A DNA stretch of 64,000 nt from CALLPQ01 sp964421675 (GTDB lineage Bacteria; Pseudomonadota; Alphaproteobacteria; Caulobacterales; Parvularculaceae). Made by a program: the position numbers and the translations under genes. A model generated the notes under the pieces. That model made no database searches, was not told the DNA's origin, and saw only the letters and a program-made list of their open reading frames with translations. Every line of letters starts with the position of its first letter. The stretch's first letter is position 1. Location: contig CAYQXV010000008.1 in the NCBI GenBank assembly GCA_964421675.1, positions 1-64,000 of the forward strand, in the 5' to 3' direction. Below, in pieces: positions 35,383 through 44,399 of the stretch.

Positions 35383-36323
35383 GATGGTTTGGAATTTGCG
35401 TTTCCAGATTGGCTAATCCCTAAACCGGCAATCACGATGGCTAGTGCGATAAACGCATTCAGGCCAAGCTGTTCATTGAAAAGATAGGCGCCTAAAATGA
35501 TGGCCCAAATGGGCGTCAGATAGTTTGAGAACGACATAAAGCCTGCGCCGCATCGTTGAATCAAATAGATGATCAAAAAGGCGTTGATCCCCGTTGGGAA
35601 TATGCCCAATCCAATGGTGTTGAGGATACCCGCTAGCGTCCAGCTTTCGCGCTGCCAGTCGATGAACAATAGAGCCGGTGTTGCGCTAATTGCTGCTGCA
35701 ATCAGGGCCCCTGCGGAAAAAACGCGAGGCCGAATGAACGGCGCGCGCCGGGCGAGAACCGCTGACATTGCATAAAACAGGGTCGCCGCGACCAATCCAA
35801 TTTGCGCCCATAACGCTTTATTGTTTGCAGCTCCCGCCTCTCCCGCTTGAAGTGCCGGGAACATCAAGATGATGACACCGAGGAAACCAACGCCAAACCC
35901 TGCAAGTCGTCTTCCTGTTAGCGGTTCACCCGCGAATAATGCGGCAAGGGCCAGCGTCCAAATCGGCATTAGAGCCATATAAATACCGGCAAGCCCGCTT
36001 GGCACATATTGCTGGGCCCAGGGGTAGAGAAAAAAGGGAACCGTCGTGCCAACAATGCCCACACCGATCATTGCCTGCCATTCCGGGGTGGGCATCAATC
36101 CCTTTCCGGGCGTTAGAAATGGCGGAAGCCGCCGACCGGTGCCATAGGCAAGCGCCGTCATCAATATTGCGCCAACCCAGATGCGCCCAACCGCAATAAT
36201 CGCAGGGGGAACGCTTGCAACCGCGCCTTTAATCATGGAAAAAGAAGAGCCGCCAATGAGAATAATCAGTGTAAGTAGTAGCCAATCGAGCTTTTGGGGC
36301 TGCGCTTGCGGCGTTTGTGTCAT
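35379..36323 (-). CDS. EamA/RhaT-family DMT transporter
   Basis: This is a drug/metabolite transporter-superfamily permease of the inner membrane. Its 314 residues form about ten helices in two EamA repeats, the first from LLTLIILIGGSSFSMIKGAV and the second starting near QIGLVATLFYAMSAVLA. Typical pieces are PSGLAGIYMALMPIWTLALAA, FGVGFLGVIILMF and FMSFSNYLTPIWAIILGAYL. The direction and substrate (often amino acids or metabolites in export) cannot be told. It is convergent with the PhzF gene and divergent from the DUF3445 gene. Confidence 0.9.
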   Translation of the reverse strand: MTQTPQAQPQKLDWLLLTLIILIGGSSFSMIKGAVASVPPAIIAVGRIWVGAILMTALAYGTGRRLPPFLTPGKGLMPTPEWQAMIGVGIVGTTVPFFLYPWAQQYVPSGLAGIYMALMPIWTLALAALFAGEPLTGRRLAGFGVGFLGVIILMFPALQAGEAGAANNKALWAQIGLVAATLFYAMSAVLARRAPFIRPRVFSAGALIAAAISATPALLFIDWQRESWTLAGILNTIGLGIFPTGINAFLIIYLIQRCGAGFMSFSNYLTPIWAIILGAYLFNEQLGLNAFIALAIVIAGLGISQSGNANSKPS

Positions 36324-36452
36324 GGTGTGCTCTTGGCTATGCCGGAAGGGGGCGGGTGTATGCCCTATGCGTGTAGGCGTAAATCACGTATGCGAAAAGC
36401 TTTTTCGGCAATCGGTTTGTGATTATTAAAGTCTCGTGCAAAAACATCACTT

Positions 36453-37250
36453 ATGGATGATCCAATTCTGCATCAATCATTGCCGCTCAAACCATGGATG
36501 GCACCTAATCCGGAGCGTTTGCCGGGCCTGTCGCCAATTCCGCTGGCCGAGTGGCTGGTTCGCGATGAGTGCTTTGGCGCGCAAATGGCATTGCGCGATC
36601 ACCTTGTTTGCGATCAGCGCTCTAACGTTCTCAGTGTGCCGAAAGGTGTAAGCCGCGCGTCACATGAATTATTGGCGATGGTGCGCAGCGCTGTTGGCAT
36701 CCCCGATGGTGCAAAAAACTGGCAGCGCGCTGATGGCGTCAGTGTAGATCTGCACGATGATGAACATCCATTGGTGACGGCAGGGCGACTTGTTCAGGAA
36801 GATTTTGCGATACTCGACCAGCAGGGCGACGATTGGCATCTTGCAGAAGGGCTAATTTGTTTTCCATCAAGTTGGACCGTAGCGCAAAAAACCGGCCGAC
36901 CGCTTTTTGACGTGCATAAGCCTGTTTCCACCTATACCGAAAACATCAGCACTCGAATTAATAGGATTTTATCAAACCTTCAAAATGATATGGTTTTAAT
37001 GCGGGCGAACTTCCTGATTTATACCGACCCTTCTTTGCACCAGCCCCGCCTTGAAGGGGTCGAAAAGCCTATCGATCCTCATGTTCCTCGTTTTGTGCGC
37101 GTGGAGCGCCAGACATTGAGGCGGTTGCCGGAGAGCCAGGCGGCTGTATTTACCATTCACACCTATCAAGTGGGCGCATCGCAATTGCCCGGAGCAGAGT
37201 TTGACAGGCTTGCCGAGCTTCGCCCGCACTTGGTGGAAAATGCTAATTAG
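36453..37250 (+). CDS. DUF3445 protein (heme-dependent oxidative N-demethylase-like)
   Basis: This soluble protein of 265 residues appears to belong to DUF3445. Recognisable parts are PLKPWMAPNPERLPGL near the start, WHLAEGLICFPSSWTVAQKTGRP in the middle, and RVERQTLRRLPESQAAVFTI followed by HTYQVG near the end. These segments are conserved in the family. Some relatives act on methylamines as oxidative demethylase subunits using heme, but the biochemical role of single-gene members is uncertain. It stands alone between the divergent EamA gene and the serC leader. Confidence 0.82.
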   Translation: MDDPILHQSLPLKPWMAPNPERLPGLSPIPLAEWLVRDECFGAQMALRDHLVCDQRSNVLSVPKGVSRASHELLAMVRSAVGIPDGAKNWQRADGVSVDLHDDEHPLVTAGRLVQEDFAILDQQGDDWHLAEGLICFPSSWTVAQKTGRPLFDVHKPVSTYTENISTRINRILSNLQNDMVLMRANFLIYTDPSLHQPRLEGVEKPIDPHVPRFVRVERQTLRRLPESQAAVFTIHTYQVGASQLPGAEFDRLAELRPHLVENAN

Positions 37251-37319
37251 TCACTTTTGTTGCGCTGCAATAATTTTCTTGACCGCGATAAGAATTTCCT
37301 AAACAAGGGCTGTGGGCCA

Positions 37320-37360
37320 CGCCTCCCCGACGAGGTGCGCCTATCTGTAAGGATAGGAGG
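37320..37360 (+). promoter_or_regulatory. Structured serC leader sequestering part of the ribosome site
   Basis: Two adjacent hairpins precede serC. Hairpin 1 pairs CGCCTC (37320-37325) with GAGGTG (37332-37337) around CCCGAC. Hairpin 2 pairs CCTATC (37340-37345) with GATAGG (37352-37357) around TGTAAG. The ribosome site AGGAGG (37355-37360) shares three bases with the right arm of hairpin 2. A serC RNA motif is known upstream of serC in Alphaproteobacteria. I cannot check the consensus, so identity with that motif is inference from position and structure. Confidence 0.5.
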
Positions 37361-37366
37361 ACATAT

Positions 37367-38554
37367 ATGTCTCTTACAAAACCGGCACAGGTACCGGTGA
37401 CAAAGCCTGTGACTAAACCCGCTCGCCCCCAGTTTTCTTCTGGGCCATGTGCGAAGCGTCCTGGATGGGACGCGGCCACCCTTTCGGCTTCAGCGCTTGG
37501 GCGTTCTCACCGTGCGAAAATTGGCAAATCACGCCTCGCAGAGGTGATTGCGAAAACGCGCTCAATTCTCAATATCCCTGATGAGTACCGCATTGGTATT
37601 GTGCCAGCGTCTGACACCGGCGCTGTGGAAATGGCGATGTGGTCGCTTCTCGGTCAGCGCCCGGTGGATATTTTAGCCTGGGAAAGTTTTGGCCAGGGTT
37701 GGGTAAGCGATGCGGTAAAGCAATTGAAAATTGAGCCGCATGTTTACACCGCTGAATATGGTGAGATTGCCGATCTATCAAAAGTGAATCCGGATCACGA
37801 TCTTGTCTTCACATGGAATGGCACAACATCTGGCGTACGGGTTCCCAATGCAGATTTTATTAGCGATCAACGCAAGGGCCTGACGATTTGCGATGCAACC
37901 TCGGCGGTTTTTGCGCAGGATGTTGAGTGGCCAAAGCTCGATGTGGTGACATGGTCGTGGCAAAAAGTGCTGGGCGGTGAAGCTGCCCATGGAATGCTGG
38001 TTTTATCGCCGAGAGCTGTTGAGCGATTGGAATCCTATTCACCGCCTTGGCCACTGCCAAAGATTTTTCGCTTAACCAAAGGCGGGAAATTGATTGAAGG
38101 TATCTTCAAAGGCGAAACCATCAACACGCCATCAATGTTGTGTGTTGAAGATGCAATTGACGCGTTGACATGGGGTGAAAGCCTTGGCGGGCAATCTGGT
38201 ATGCAAGCGCGAGCCAATAAGAATTTGGCAACGGTAAGCGAATGGGTTGCATCATCCGGTTGGGCAAAGTTTCTGTGTACAGATGAGCGTTTGCGTTCCA
38301 ACACGTCTGTCTGCCTGAAAATTGTAGACCCAACTTTCACAGCGCTTGATGATGACAAGCAGCGCGCCTTTATTAAAGCAATGACCGCAACGCTTGAGTC
38401 CGAAGAGGCAGCCTTCGATATTGGTGGCTACCGCGATGCGCCGCCCGGCTTGCGGATTTGGTGCGGTGCAACCGTCGACTCTGAAGATGTTGCATTGCTG
38501 TTGCCGTGGCTGGATTGGGCATTTGCCGCAACTCTTGCTGACTACCAATCTTAA
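37367..38554 (+). CDS. serC: Phosphoserine aminotransferase
   Basis: SerC transaminates 3-phosphohydroxypyruvate to phosphoserine with PLP, the second step of serine synthesis. The 395 residues open with a short lead and then RPQFSSGPCAKRPGWD, the family N-terminus of the alphaproteobacterial type. Next come IGIVPASDTGAVEMAMWSLL and FTWNGTTSGVRVPN. The PLP lysine K200 lies in VVTWSWQKVLGGEAAHGML. Later segments such as GETINTPSMLCVEDAIDAL and GLRIWCGATV fit. AGGAGG lies 6 bases before the ATG. serA follows after 29 bases, so they form an operon. Confidence 0.95.
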   Translation: MSLTKPAQVPVTKPVTKPARPQFSSGPCAKRPGWDAATLSASALGRSHRAKIGKSRLAEVIAKTRSILNIPDEYRIGIVPASDTGAVEMAMWSLLGQRPVDILAWESFGQGWVSDAVKQLKIEPHVYTAEYGEIADLSKVNPDHDLVFTWNGTTSGVRVPNADFISDQRKGLTICDATSAVFAQDVEWPKLDVVTWSWQKVLGGEAAHGMLVLSPRAVERLESYSPPWPLPKIFRLTKGGKLIEGIFKGETINTPSMLCVEDAIDALTWGESLGGQSGMQARANKNLATVSEWVASSGWAKFLCTDERLRSNTSVCLKIVDPTFTALDDDKQRAFIKAMTATLESEEAAFDIGGYRDAPPGLRIWCGATVDSEDVALLLPWLDWAFAATLADYQS

Positions 38555-38583
38555 ATTCTTAAACTATTGATGGAGGGCCCAGC

Positions 38584-40179
38584 ATGGCCACCGAACAAAA
38601 ACCCCTCGTTCTCGTTTCCGATGCGTTGAGCGAAACCGCAATTGAAATTTTTAAAGAGCGCGGCGTTGATGTCGATTTTCAACCCAAACTCGGCAAAGAC
38701 CCTGCAAAACTATTGGAAATTATTGGCAAATATGACGGCCTTGCCGTGCGTTCTGCCACCAAGGCAACACAAGAGGTGATTGCCGCCGCGTCAAACCTAA
38801 AAGTCATTGGGCGCGCGGGAATTGGTGTTGATAATATCGACATTAGTGCCGCGACCGCTAAAGGCGTTGTGGTATTAAACACGCCTTATGGGAATGCGAT
38901 TACAACCGCCGAACATGCGATTGCAATGATGTTTTCATTGGCGCGGAAAATTCCCCAAGCGAGCGCTTCCACCCATGAGGGCAAATGGGAAAAATCCAAA
39001 TTTATGGGTTCCGAGCTATTTGGCAAATCACTGGGAATCATCGGATGCGGTAATATTGGCTCAATCGTTGCGGACCGGGCTTTGGGACTAAAGCTGCGCG
39101 TGATTGCTTTTGATCCTTTCCTATCCGAGGCCCGCGCCGTGGAGTTGGGCGTTGAAAAGGTTGAGTTAGACGCACTTTTAAAACGCGCCGATATTATTTC
39201 TCTGCACACGCCATTGCATGATCAAACCCGAAATATTCTGGGTCCGGTGAATATGGCGAAAATGAAAAAGGGTGTGCATATTATCAATTGTGCCCGCGGG
39301 GGATTGGTCGATGAGGCGGCGTTAAAAGATGCATTAGATAGCGGCCAGGTCGGTGCAGCCGCTCTGGATGTGTTTGAAACTGAGCCTGCAACAGATCATC
39401 CTTTGTTTGGATATGAAAATGTCGTGTTAACGCCCCACCTTGGCGCGTCGACCCGCGAGGCGCAGGAAAATGTTGCCATTCAAGTCGCAGAACAAATGTC
39501 TGATTTTCTGGTGCGCGGCGCAGTCACCAATGCGATCAACATGCCATCGGTCTCCGCAGATGAAGCCCCGCGACTAAAGCCGTTCATCAGACTAGCTGAG
39601 CAATTGGGACTTTTCGCCGGGCAGCTTACAGAAAGCAGCATTAAAGGGATTGAGGTTGTCTATGCGGGCAGTGTCGCAAAACTCAATACCAAACCACTTA
39701 CCGCCGCGGCCGTTGCTGGTGTGCTCAAGCCGATGCTTGTTGACGTGAATATCGTCAATGCACCGAGCCTTGCCAAGGAACGCGGTGTTGCAATCGCAGA
39801 AACCTATCGCGATGATGTCGAAAACTTCGAAAGCCTAATTCGCCTGCGCATTATTACAGAACGCCAGCAGCGGTCTGTATCTGGGGCGTTATTTGGTGCC
39901 GAACCTAGAGTGACAGAGATAAAAGGTGTTGCGATGGATGCGCCTTTTGCCTCGAATATGCTTTATGTCACCAATGAAGATCGGCCAGGTTTTATTGGTG
40001 CATTAGGGCAAGCTCTGGGCGATGCCGGGGTAAACATTGCAACGTTTAATCTTGGCCGCGCGCGTGTTGATGCCGAAGCGATTGCACTCATCGCGGTCGA
40101 TGATCAGGTTGATGAAGAGACCTTGGAAAAGGTCCGAGGTCTGTCACACGTAACGCAGGTTAAATCCCTTCAGTTTTAG
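38584..40179 (+). CDS. serA: D-3-phosphoglycerate dehydrogenase
   Basis: SerA oxidises 3-phosphoglycerate with NAD+ to start serine synthesis. The 531 residues have the long, type 1 layout. A substrate domain (LVLVSDALSETAIEIF, GLAVRSATKATQEVI) is followed by the NAD Rossmann motif IIGCGNIGSIVADRAL, catalytic Arg in NCARGGLVDEAAL, Glu in DVFETEP and His in LTPHLGAST. An intervening ASB domain and a C-terminal ACT domain (MLYVTNEDRPGFIGALGQAL) complete it. The ACT domain suggests serine feedback. It is co-transcribed with serC, and its stop shares four bases (TTAG) with the stop of the convergent BlaR1-like gene. Confidence 0.96.
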   Translation: MATEQKPLVLVSDALSETAIEIFKERGVDVDFQPKLGKDPAKLLEIIGKYDGLAVRSATKATQEVIAAASNLKVIGRAGIGVDNIDISAATAKGVVVLNTPYGNAITTAEHAIAMMFSLARKIPQASASTHEGKWEKSKFMGSELFGKSLGIIGCGNIGSIVADRALGLKLRVIAFDPFLSEARAVELGVEKVELDALLKRADIISLHTPLHDQTRNILGPVNMAKMKKGVHIINCARGGLVDEAALKDALDSGQVGAAALDVFETEPATDHPLFGYENVVLTPHLGASTREAQENVAIQVAEQMSDFLVRGAVTNAINMPSVSADEAPRLKPFIRLAEQLGLFAGQLTESSIKGIEVVYAGSVAKLNTKPLTAAAVAGVLKPMLVDVNIVNAPSLAKERGVAIAETYRDDVENFESLIRLRIITERQQRSVSGALFGAEPRVTEIKGVAMDAPFASNMLYVTNEDRPGFIGALGQALGDAGVNIATFNLGRARVDAEAIALIAVDDQVDEETLEKVRGLSHVTQVKSLQF

Positions 40180-41978
40180 TTTCCCTCTAATTCTTTGAGG
40201 CGTTGTTCCAGCTGCTCGCGCTTTTCGCGCAAGCGATCCGCAATGGTTTCTTCTTCGTGACGTAAATGCTCGACAGCTTCACGTAATGCCTCAACTTCAA
40301 TCTCTTTGGTGGCGAATTCATTTACGATGACTTCGCCATCCTTGCAGGCAAGCATGCCGGGTAACGCACTAATGTCTTCGGAAATGGTGTCGCTATTTTT
40401 GTTGCGCATTTTGATGATCATCGCACCAGCGGCCTGTTTGCCATCCTTGGTCTTTTCGTCTTTGTGTTTGGCAATGAAATCTGCGGTGACATTGGCAGGC
40501 AGCGTCTTACCATTTTTGTCAGTGAAGGAAACACAGCTAATCTTTGCACTGATGGGCATATCATCATCGAGAGAAATTTTTATCGCCCGTGTAATGTGAT
40601 GGCCCTCCAATTGGGATAAATCCTCCAGCCCGCTTAATTCTTCCAACTCTTGCAGGTCTGTAACCCAGTCAAGAGAATCATTGGAGGAAAAGGTCACTAC
40701 CTCATTATCAATCACGATATGGGCTTTATCAAGTTCTGAAAATTCAATATCCGGCGCGTTAGGTGGTGCAGGGGGTTCACTGGGGTCAGCCGGGCGGGTT
40801 GGCACGCCTTCTAGCAGCGGCACCGGCGTATTTTGCGATTGGTCTTGAGGCGTACCACTATACCCATAACTGGCGCTAACCATTAGACCCGTAATGCTGA
40901 TCAAGCCAGTTATCAAAACACCAGCGGTGCGGGTAAGGGCGGTTGGATTGTTCTTCATGAGGTGCAATCTTTCTTTGGTGGAATAATTCAGGGTAAGGCG
41001 AACTTGATGCGGGGTGGTGCGCGGAACCGTGATTGTCGGTTTTACATAAGATGCCGCTTTGACGAGCGTGCTTGCATAGACATGGCGCAGATTGGTTTTT
41101 TGCGATGGTTTGTCATCGCAAGGCGTTAGCGCGTTTTGCGTTTTCAGAAATTTGAGCGCTTTGCTGTCGCAAGATGCTTCTTGGTCGGCACGAAACGCAC
41201 GGTAGGCAATCGTCATGAGGGGGTTGAACCAGAATAACGCGCTCAGGCAAGTCATCGCGAATGATGCCCATAAGTCATTGCGTTGAACATGAATAAACTC
41301 ATGGATCAACGCGCATTTTTGTTCCTCGCTTGAATAGCGAGACAGGAAATTTTCCGGGAGCACGATCATTGGGTTCAACAGACCGGTGACGAGGGGGCTC
41401 GTCACATTTGGATCATCCGCGTGCGTTGATATGCGAACCTGTACGCGGCTGGATAGATTGAATTTTTTTGCAAGCGCGGTAGCGCGCTGTTGATCTGCGG
41501 ACCCAAGGGGTGAGGATTTTTGCTTCAGGTCATGGCTGAAGCTGCCTTGCCGCGCGAGCGCAGAAAGCAACCAAAGGGCTGAAACTGAAATCCACAACAC
41601 CAGGAGCAATGATGGTAAGCCGATTAACAGATGGTGATCGCTTATTGATTGGGTGACATCGGTGTTAAGGCTGCGAAGGGCTTGCGCATTGATTTGATAT
41701 TCTACCACGGGCGCGATAATTTTTTCGGGTGCGGCGGGCGGTAAAATATTCAATTTTGGTAAGAATAAGCGAATGACGGGTAATGCCCATAAGAGGTAGG
41801 CAAAGCTTGGCCCAAAAATACGCGCAACGGGCCGGCGTATTATTAAAATCATGATGATTAATAGGCTGATCGCAAGTCCCGATTCTAGCAGCCAACGTAT
41901 TGTACTGGCGCTCATAGTTTCGTGTGCGGAATATGCGCCGATCGTTTTTAGGAGTAAGTCTACCGGTTTATCAATCAT
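40176..41978 (-). CDS. BlaR1-like M56 membrane metallopeptidase (antirepressor)
   Basis: This is a zinc protease of family M56, the sensor-antirepressor class of BlaR1/MecR1. The 600 residues show N-terminal helices (about 32-52, 60-75, 115-137), a cytoplasmic protease loop with HEFIH at 226-230, another helix just after it, and a final helix (TRTAGVLITGLISITGLMVS). The C-terminal domain of about 230 residues is periplasmic. It is not a penicillin-binding domain, since no SxxK, SxN or KTG set is seen. Instead it has a Pro-rich hinge, an Asp and Glu-rich part, two cysteines and a terminal coiled coil of Glu, Arg and Leu heptads. It overlaps the blaI-like gene by 8 bases. The sensed signal is unknown. 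Confidence 0.87.
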   Translation of the reverse strand: MIDKPVDLLLKTIGAYSAHETMSASTIRWLLESGLAISLLIIMILIIRRPVARIFGPSFAYLLWALPVIRLFLPKLNILPPAAPEKIIAPVVEYQINAQALRSLNTDVTQSISDHHLLIGLPSLLLVLWISVSALWLLSALARQGSFSHDLKQKSSPLGSADQQRATALAKKFNLSSRVQVRISTHADDPNVTSPLVTGLLNPMIVLPENFLSRYSSEEQKCALIHEFIHVQRNDLWASFAMTCLSALFWFNPLMTIAYRAFRADQEASCDSKALKFLKTQNALTPCDDKPSQKTNLRHVYASTLVKAASYVKPTITVPRTTPHQVRLTLNYSTKERLHLMKNNPTALTRTAGVLITGLISITGLMVSASYGYSGTPQDQSQNTPVPLLEGVPTRPADPSEPPAPPNAPDIEFSELDKAHIVIDNEVVTFSSNDSLDWVTDLQELEELSGLEDLSQLEGHHITRAIKISLDDDMPISAKISCVSFTDKNGKTLPANVTADFIAKHKDEKTKDGKQAAGAMIIKMRNKNSDTISEDISALPGMLACKDGEVIVNEFATKEIEVEALREAVEHLRHEEETIADRLREKREQLEQRLKELEGN

Positions 41979-42351
41979 CGGATTTTAACTCCTCAAGCAG
42001 CGCCTCTAGCTCCTCAATGTCAGACGGGCTTAGTCCATCTTTATGATTGGCCAGATGCGCAACCAGCGGCGCGGCACGCCCGCCAAACAGACGATCAACA
42101 AGATCGCGGGTCTTTTTGCTCGCATGATTGGCGTGACTAAGGGCGGGCGCATATAAAAAACGGCGTCCGTCTCGTTGATGGGTGAGGGCATTTTTTTCGC
42201 ATAACCGGCTGATCAAGGTTTTGACCGTGGTCAGCCCCCAACCGGTTGTTGCCGATAGTCGGTCGGCGATTTCAACGGCTGTGAGGGGCGATTGCGCCCA
42301 TAAGACTTGCATGACGCGATATTCAGCATCGGTTATTTCTGGGTCGGTCAT
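41971..42351 (-). CDS. BlaI/MecI/CopY-family transcriptional repressor
   Basis: This winged-helix repressor is normally inactivated by cleavage by its M56 partner. From the ATG at 42351 its 126 residues read DPEITDAEYRVMQVLWAQSP, TAVEIADRLSATTGWGLTTV, KTLISRLCEKNALTHQRDGR and RFLYAPALS, then a dimerisation tail. These match BlaI/Penicillinase repressor members closely. The frame extends upstream to 42492, but that part covers the operators and is not coding. The last 8 bases overlap the M56 protease gene, a coupled two-gene operon. Two dyads with TACA/TGTA cores lie just upstream, so autoregulation is likely. Confidence 0.93.
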   Translation of the reverse strand: MTDPEITDAEYRVMQVLWAQSPLTAVEIADRLSATTGWGLTTVKTLISRLCEKNALTHQRDGRRFLYAPALSHANHASKKTRDLVDRLFGGRAAPLVAHLANHKDGLSPSDIEELEALLEELKSDD

Positions 42352-42382
42352 AGGGCCTGCTCTGAATCTTCTCGGAACATTA

Positions 42383-42423
42383 TGATTACATCTGTAATCA
42401 TTGAATCGATTACTCTTGTAGTC
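42383..42423 (-). promoter_or_regulatory. Two BlaI-type operator dyads
   Basis: TGATTACA-TC-TGTAATCA (42383-42400) is a perfect inverted repeat with the TACA(n)TGTA core of Bla/Mec operators. GATTACTCTTGTAGTC (42408-42423) is an imperfect second copy, 25 bases further on. Both lie within 75 bases of the blaI-like start. Paired operators before the repressor gene are typical of the family. Confidence 0.78.
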
Positions 42424-42648
42424 AATAGCTAAGACGAAGAATTCCGCCCATACAATGCGCTTTGCGATGAACTGATCAATTATGGAAGACAAACGGTGTC
42501 GCGCGTCACTGCGGGGCGCTCGCCTTATGCATCCGCTCTACGCAGTTGTGAGTTGAGGGGCACGAGCACGCACGGTAACATGGGACGAAAATACTGAGCT
42601 GTCAGTGTTCAGTTTGACAGCGTTCGGTCTTCAAAAGGGGCTTTTTAA

Positions 42649-44250
42649 ATGTTCAACACCCACCGTGCGATTAAAACCATCGCTCGCCTTCTCCTCATGA
42701 CTATTTTTGTCTGTATGGCTTTATTCAGGCCCGCCCTGTCGCAGGAATGGGCGGACGGTCCTTATGAGCGGTTGGTTATTCGCAATGCAATTTTGATTGA
42801 TGGGTCCGGTGCCCCGCCCCAAGGGCCTATGGATATTGCCATTGAAAATGATCGCATCACCCAGATTCGCAATATTGGCGCTCCCGGAATTCCCCCTAAA
42901 GATAATCGACGTCTTGCGCCGGGCACCAAGGAGATTGATGCAAGCGGGAAATATATCTTGCCGGGCTTTATCAATTTACACGGGCATATCCATGATAGTG
43001 CGAGCGGTCAGGGCGTACCTTATGATTACGTGCTCAAGCTTTGGCTCGCTCACGGCATCACCTCGGTTCGCGAACTGGGTAATGGTAGCGGTGCAAGCTG
43101 GACGTCAGAACTGGCAGCCGATATCGCGCAAGGTCGCAAGCCTGGCCCTAGAGTTTATTCGTTTCCCGTCTTTCGGGGATGGAATACACCTGAAGTCGAC
43201 ACGCCTGCACAAGCAAAAGAGCGTATACGGACATTAAAGCGCCAGGGCGCATTGGGCGTGAAATTTTTTGGCGCACCGGAAGAAATATTATGGGCCGGAC
43301 TTGAAGAGGCAAAAAAGCAAGGGCTGCGTACAACCATGCACCATGCGCAACTGGATGTGGCGCATGCAAATGTGATGGATACATCCGCTCGCGGGTTAGG
43401 CTCAATGGAGCATTGGTACGGCCTGCCCGAAGCCTTGTTTGAAGATCGCCAGCTGCAAGATTATCCCACCGACTATGTATATCACAATGAACAGCACCGA
43501 TTTGAAGAGGCTGGTAAGCTTTGGGATCAAGCCGCAGCGCCCGGTTCTGATCGCTGGAAACTCGTTATGGATACTTTATTAGAGCGCGAGTTTTCGATAA
43601 TCCCAACCTTTTCCATCTATATGGCCAGCCGCGATTGGATGCGCTCGCGCCGCGCAGAGTGGCATGACACGTATACAATGCCCTCACTTTGGAAATTTTT
43701 TGCCCCTGACCGTGATGCTCATGGGTCATACTGGTTTGATTGGGGAACGGAGCAAGAGGTGGCATGGCGCCGGAACTATCAAAAATGGATGAGCTTTATC
43801 AATGAGTATAAAAACCGCGGCGGTAAAGTTGGCGTCGGGGAAGATGCTGGCTATATTTATTCGACCTATGGGTTTGGGTATATTCAAGAGCTGGAAATGT
43901 TGCGCGAGGCTGGGTTCCATCCATTAGAGGTGGTTCGGGCTGCGACCTTGGTCGGGGCGCAAATTTTGGGCATCGATTCCGATACAGGCTCCATTCAGGT
44001 TGGAAAACGCGCTGATCTATTGATTATGGATGAAAACCCTCTGGCAAACCTGAAGACGCTTTATGCGACGGGGCATATTAAGCTGGATGACGCCGGTAAA
44101 ATAACCCGCACAAATGGCATTGAGACGATTATCCGTGATGGGATTGTTTATGACGGAAAAGGTCTGCGCGACGATATCCAGGCGCAAGTGGCTGCGGCAA
44201 AAGCTGAAGCTGGGATAAAGCCGGGGCCCATGGCAATTGTTGAGGAATAA
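42649..44250 (+). CDS. Secreted amidohydrolase-superfamily protein
   Basis: This metal-dependent hydrolase of 533 residues has a signal peptide (AIKTIARLLLMTIFVCMALFRPALS). The beta-sandwich lead reads VIRNAILIDGSGAPPQGPMD, and the metal-binding HxH (H111, H113) is in FINLHGHIHDSA. Further ligand regions include TTMHHAQLDVAHANVMD and VGVGEDAGYIY. The C-terminal sandwich end is IQVGKRADLLIMDENPLANL. It resembles imidazolonepropionase or prolidase-like exported amidohydrolases. The substrate cannot be assigned. It is divergent from the blaI-like gene across about 300 bases that contain the operators, so the repressor could also act on it. Confidence 0.87.
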   Translation: MFNTHRAIKTIARLLLMTIFVCMALFRPALSQEWADGPYERLVIRNAILIDGSGAPPQGPMDIAIENDRITQIRNIGAPGIPPKDNRRLAPGTKEIDASGKYILPGFINLHGHIHDSASGQGVPYDYVLKLWLAHGITSVRELGNGSGASWTSELAADIAQGRKPGPRVYSFPVFRGWNTPEVDTPAQAKERIRTLKRQGALGVKFFGAPEEILWAGLEEAKKQGLRTTMHHAQLDVAHANVMDTSARGLGSMEHWYGLPEALFEDRQLQDYPTDYVYHNEQHRFEEAGKLWDQAAAPGSDRWKLVMDTLLEREFSIIPTFSIYMASRDWMRSRRAEWHDTYTMPSLWKFFAPDRDAHGSYWFDWGTEQEVAWRRNYQKWMSFINEYKNRGGKVGVGEDAGYIYSTYGFGYIQELEMLREAGFHPLEVVRAATLVGAQILGIDSDTGSIQVGKRADLLIMDENPLANLKTLYATGHIKLDDAGKITRTNGIETIIRDGIVYDGKGLRDDIQAQVAAAKAEAGIKPGPMAIVEE

Positions 44251-44399
44251 ACAATTGCAGGACCAGCGATTAATATGCCCGGAAAACTGCTAATTGTGCG
44301 CTAGCGTTGGCGGAAACTATGATATGTATTTGTGGCGCGCATAAATGACTACACGATAAGCATCTGGGCTGAAGAGCTTGAAAGTTGATGGAGAACGCA

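Noticed and set aside
42352..42492. 47-residue N-terminal extension of the BlaI-like protein
   Set aside because: It would place the two operator dyads inside the coding sequence, and BlaI proteins start with the winged helix.
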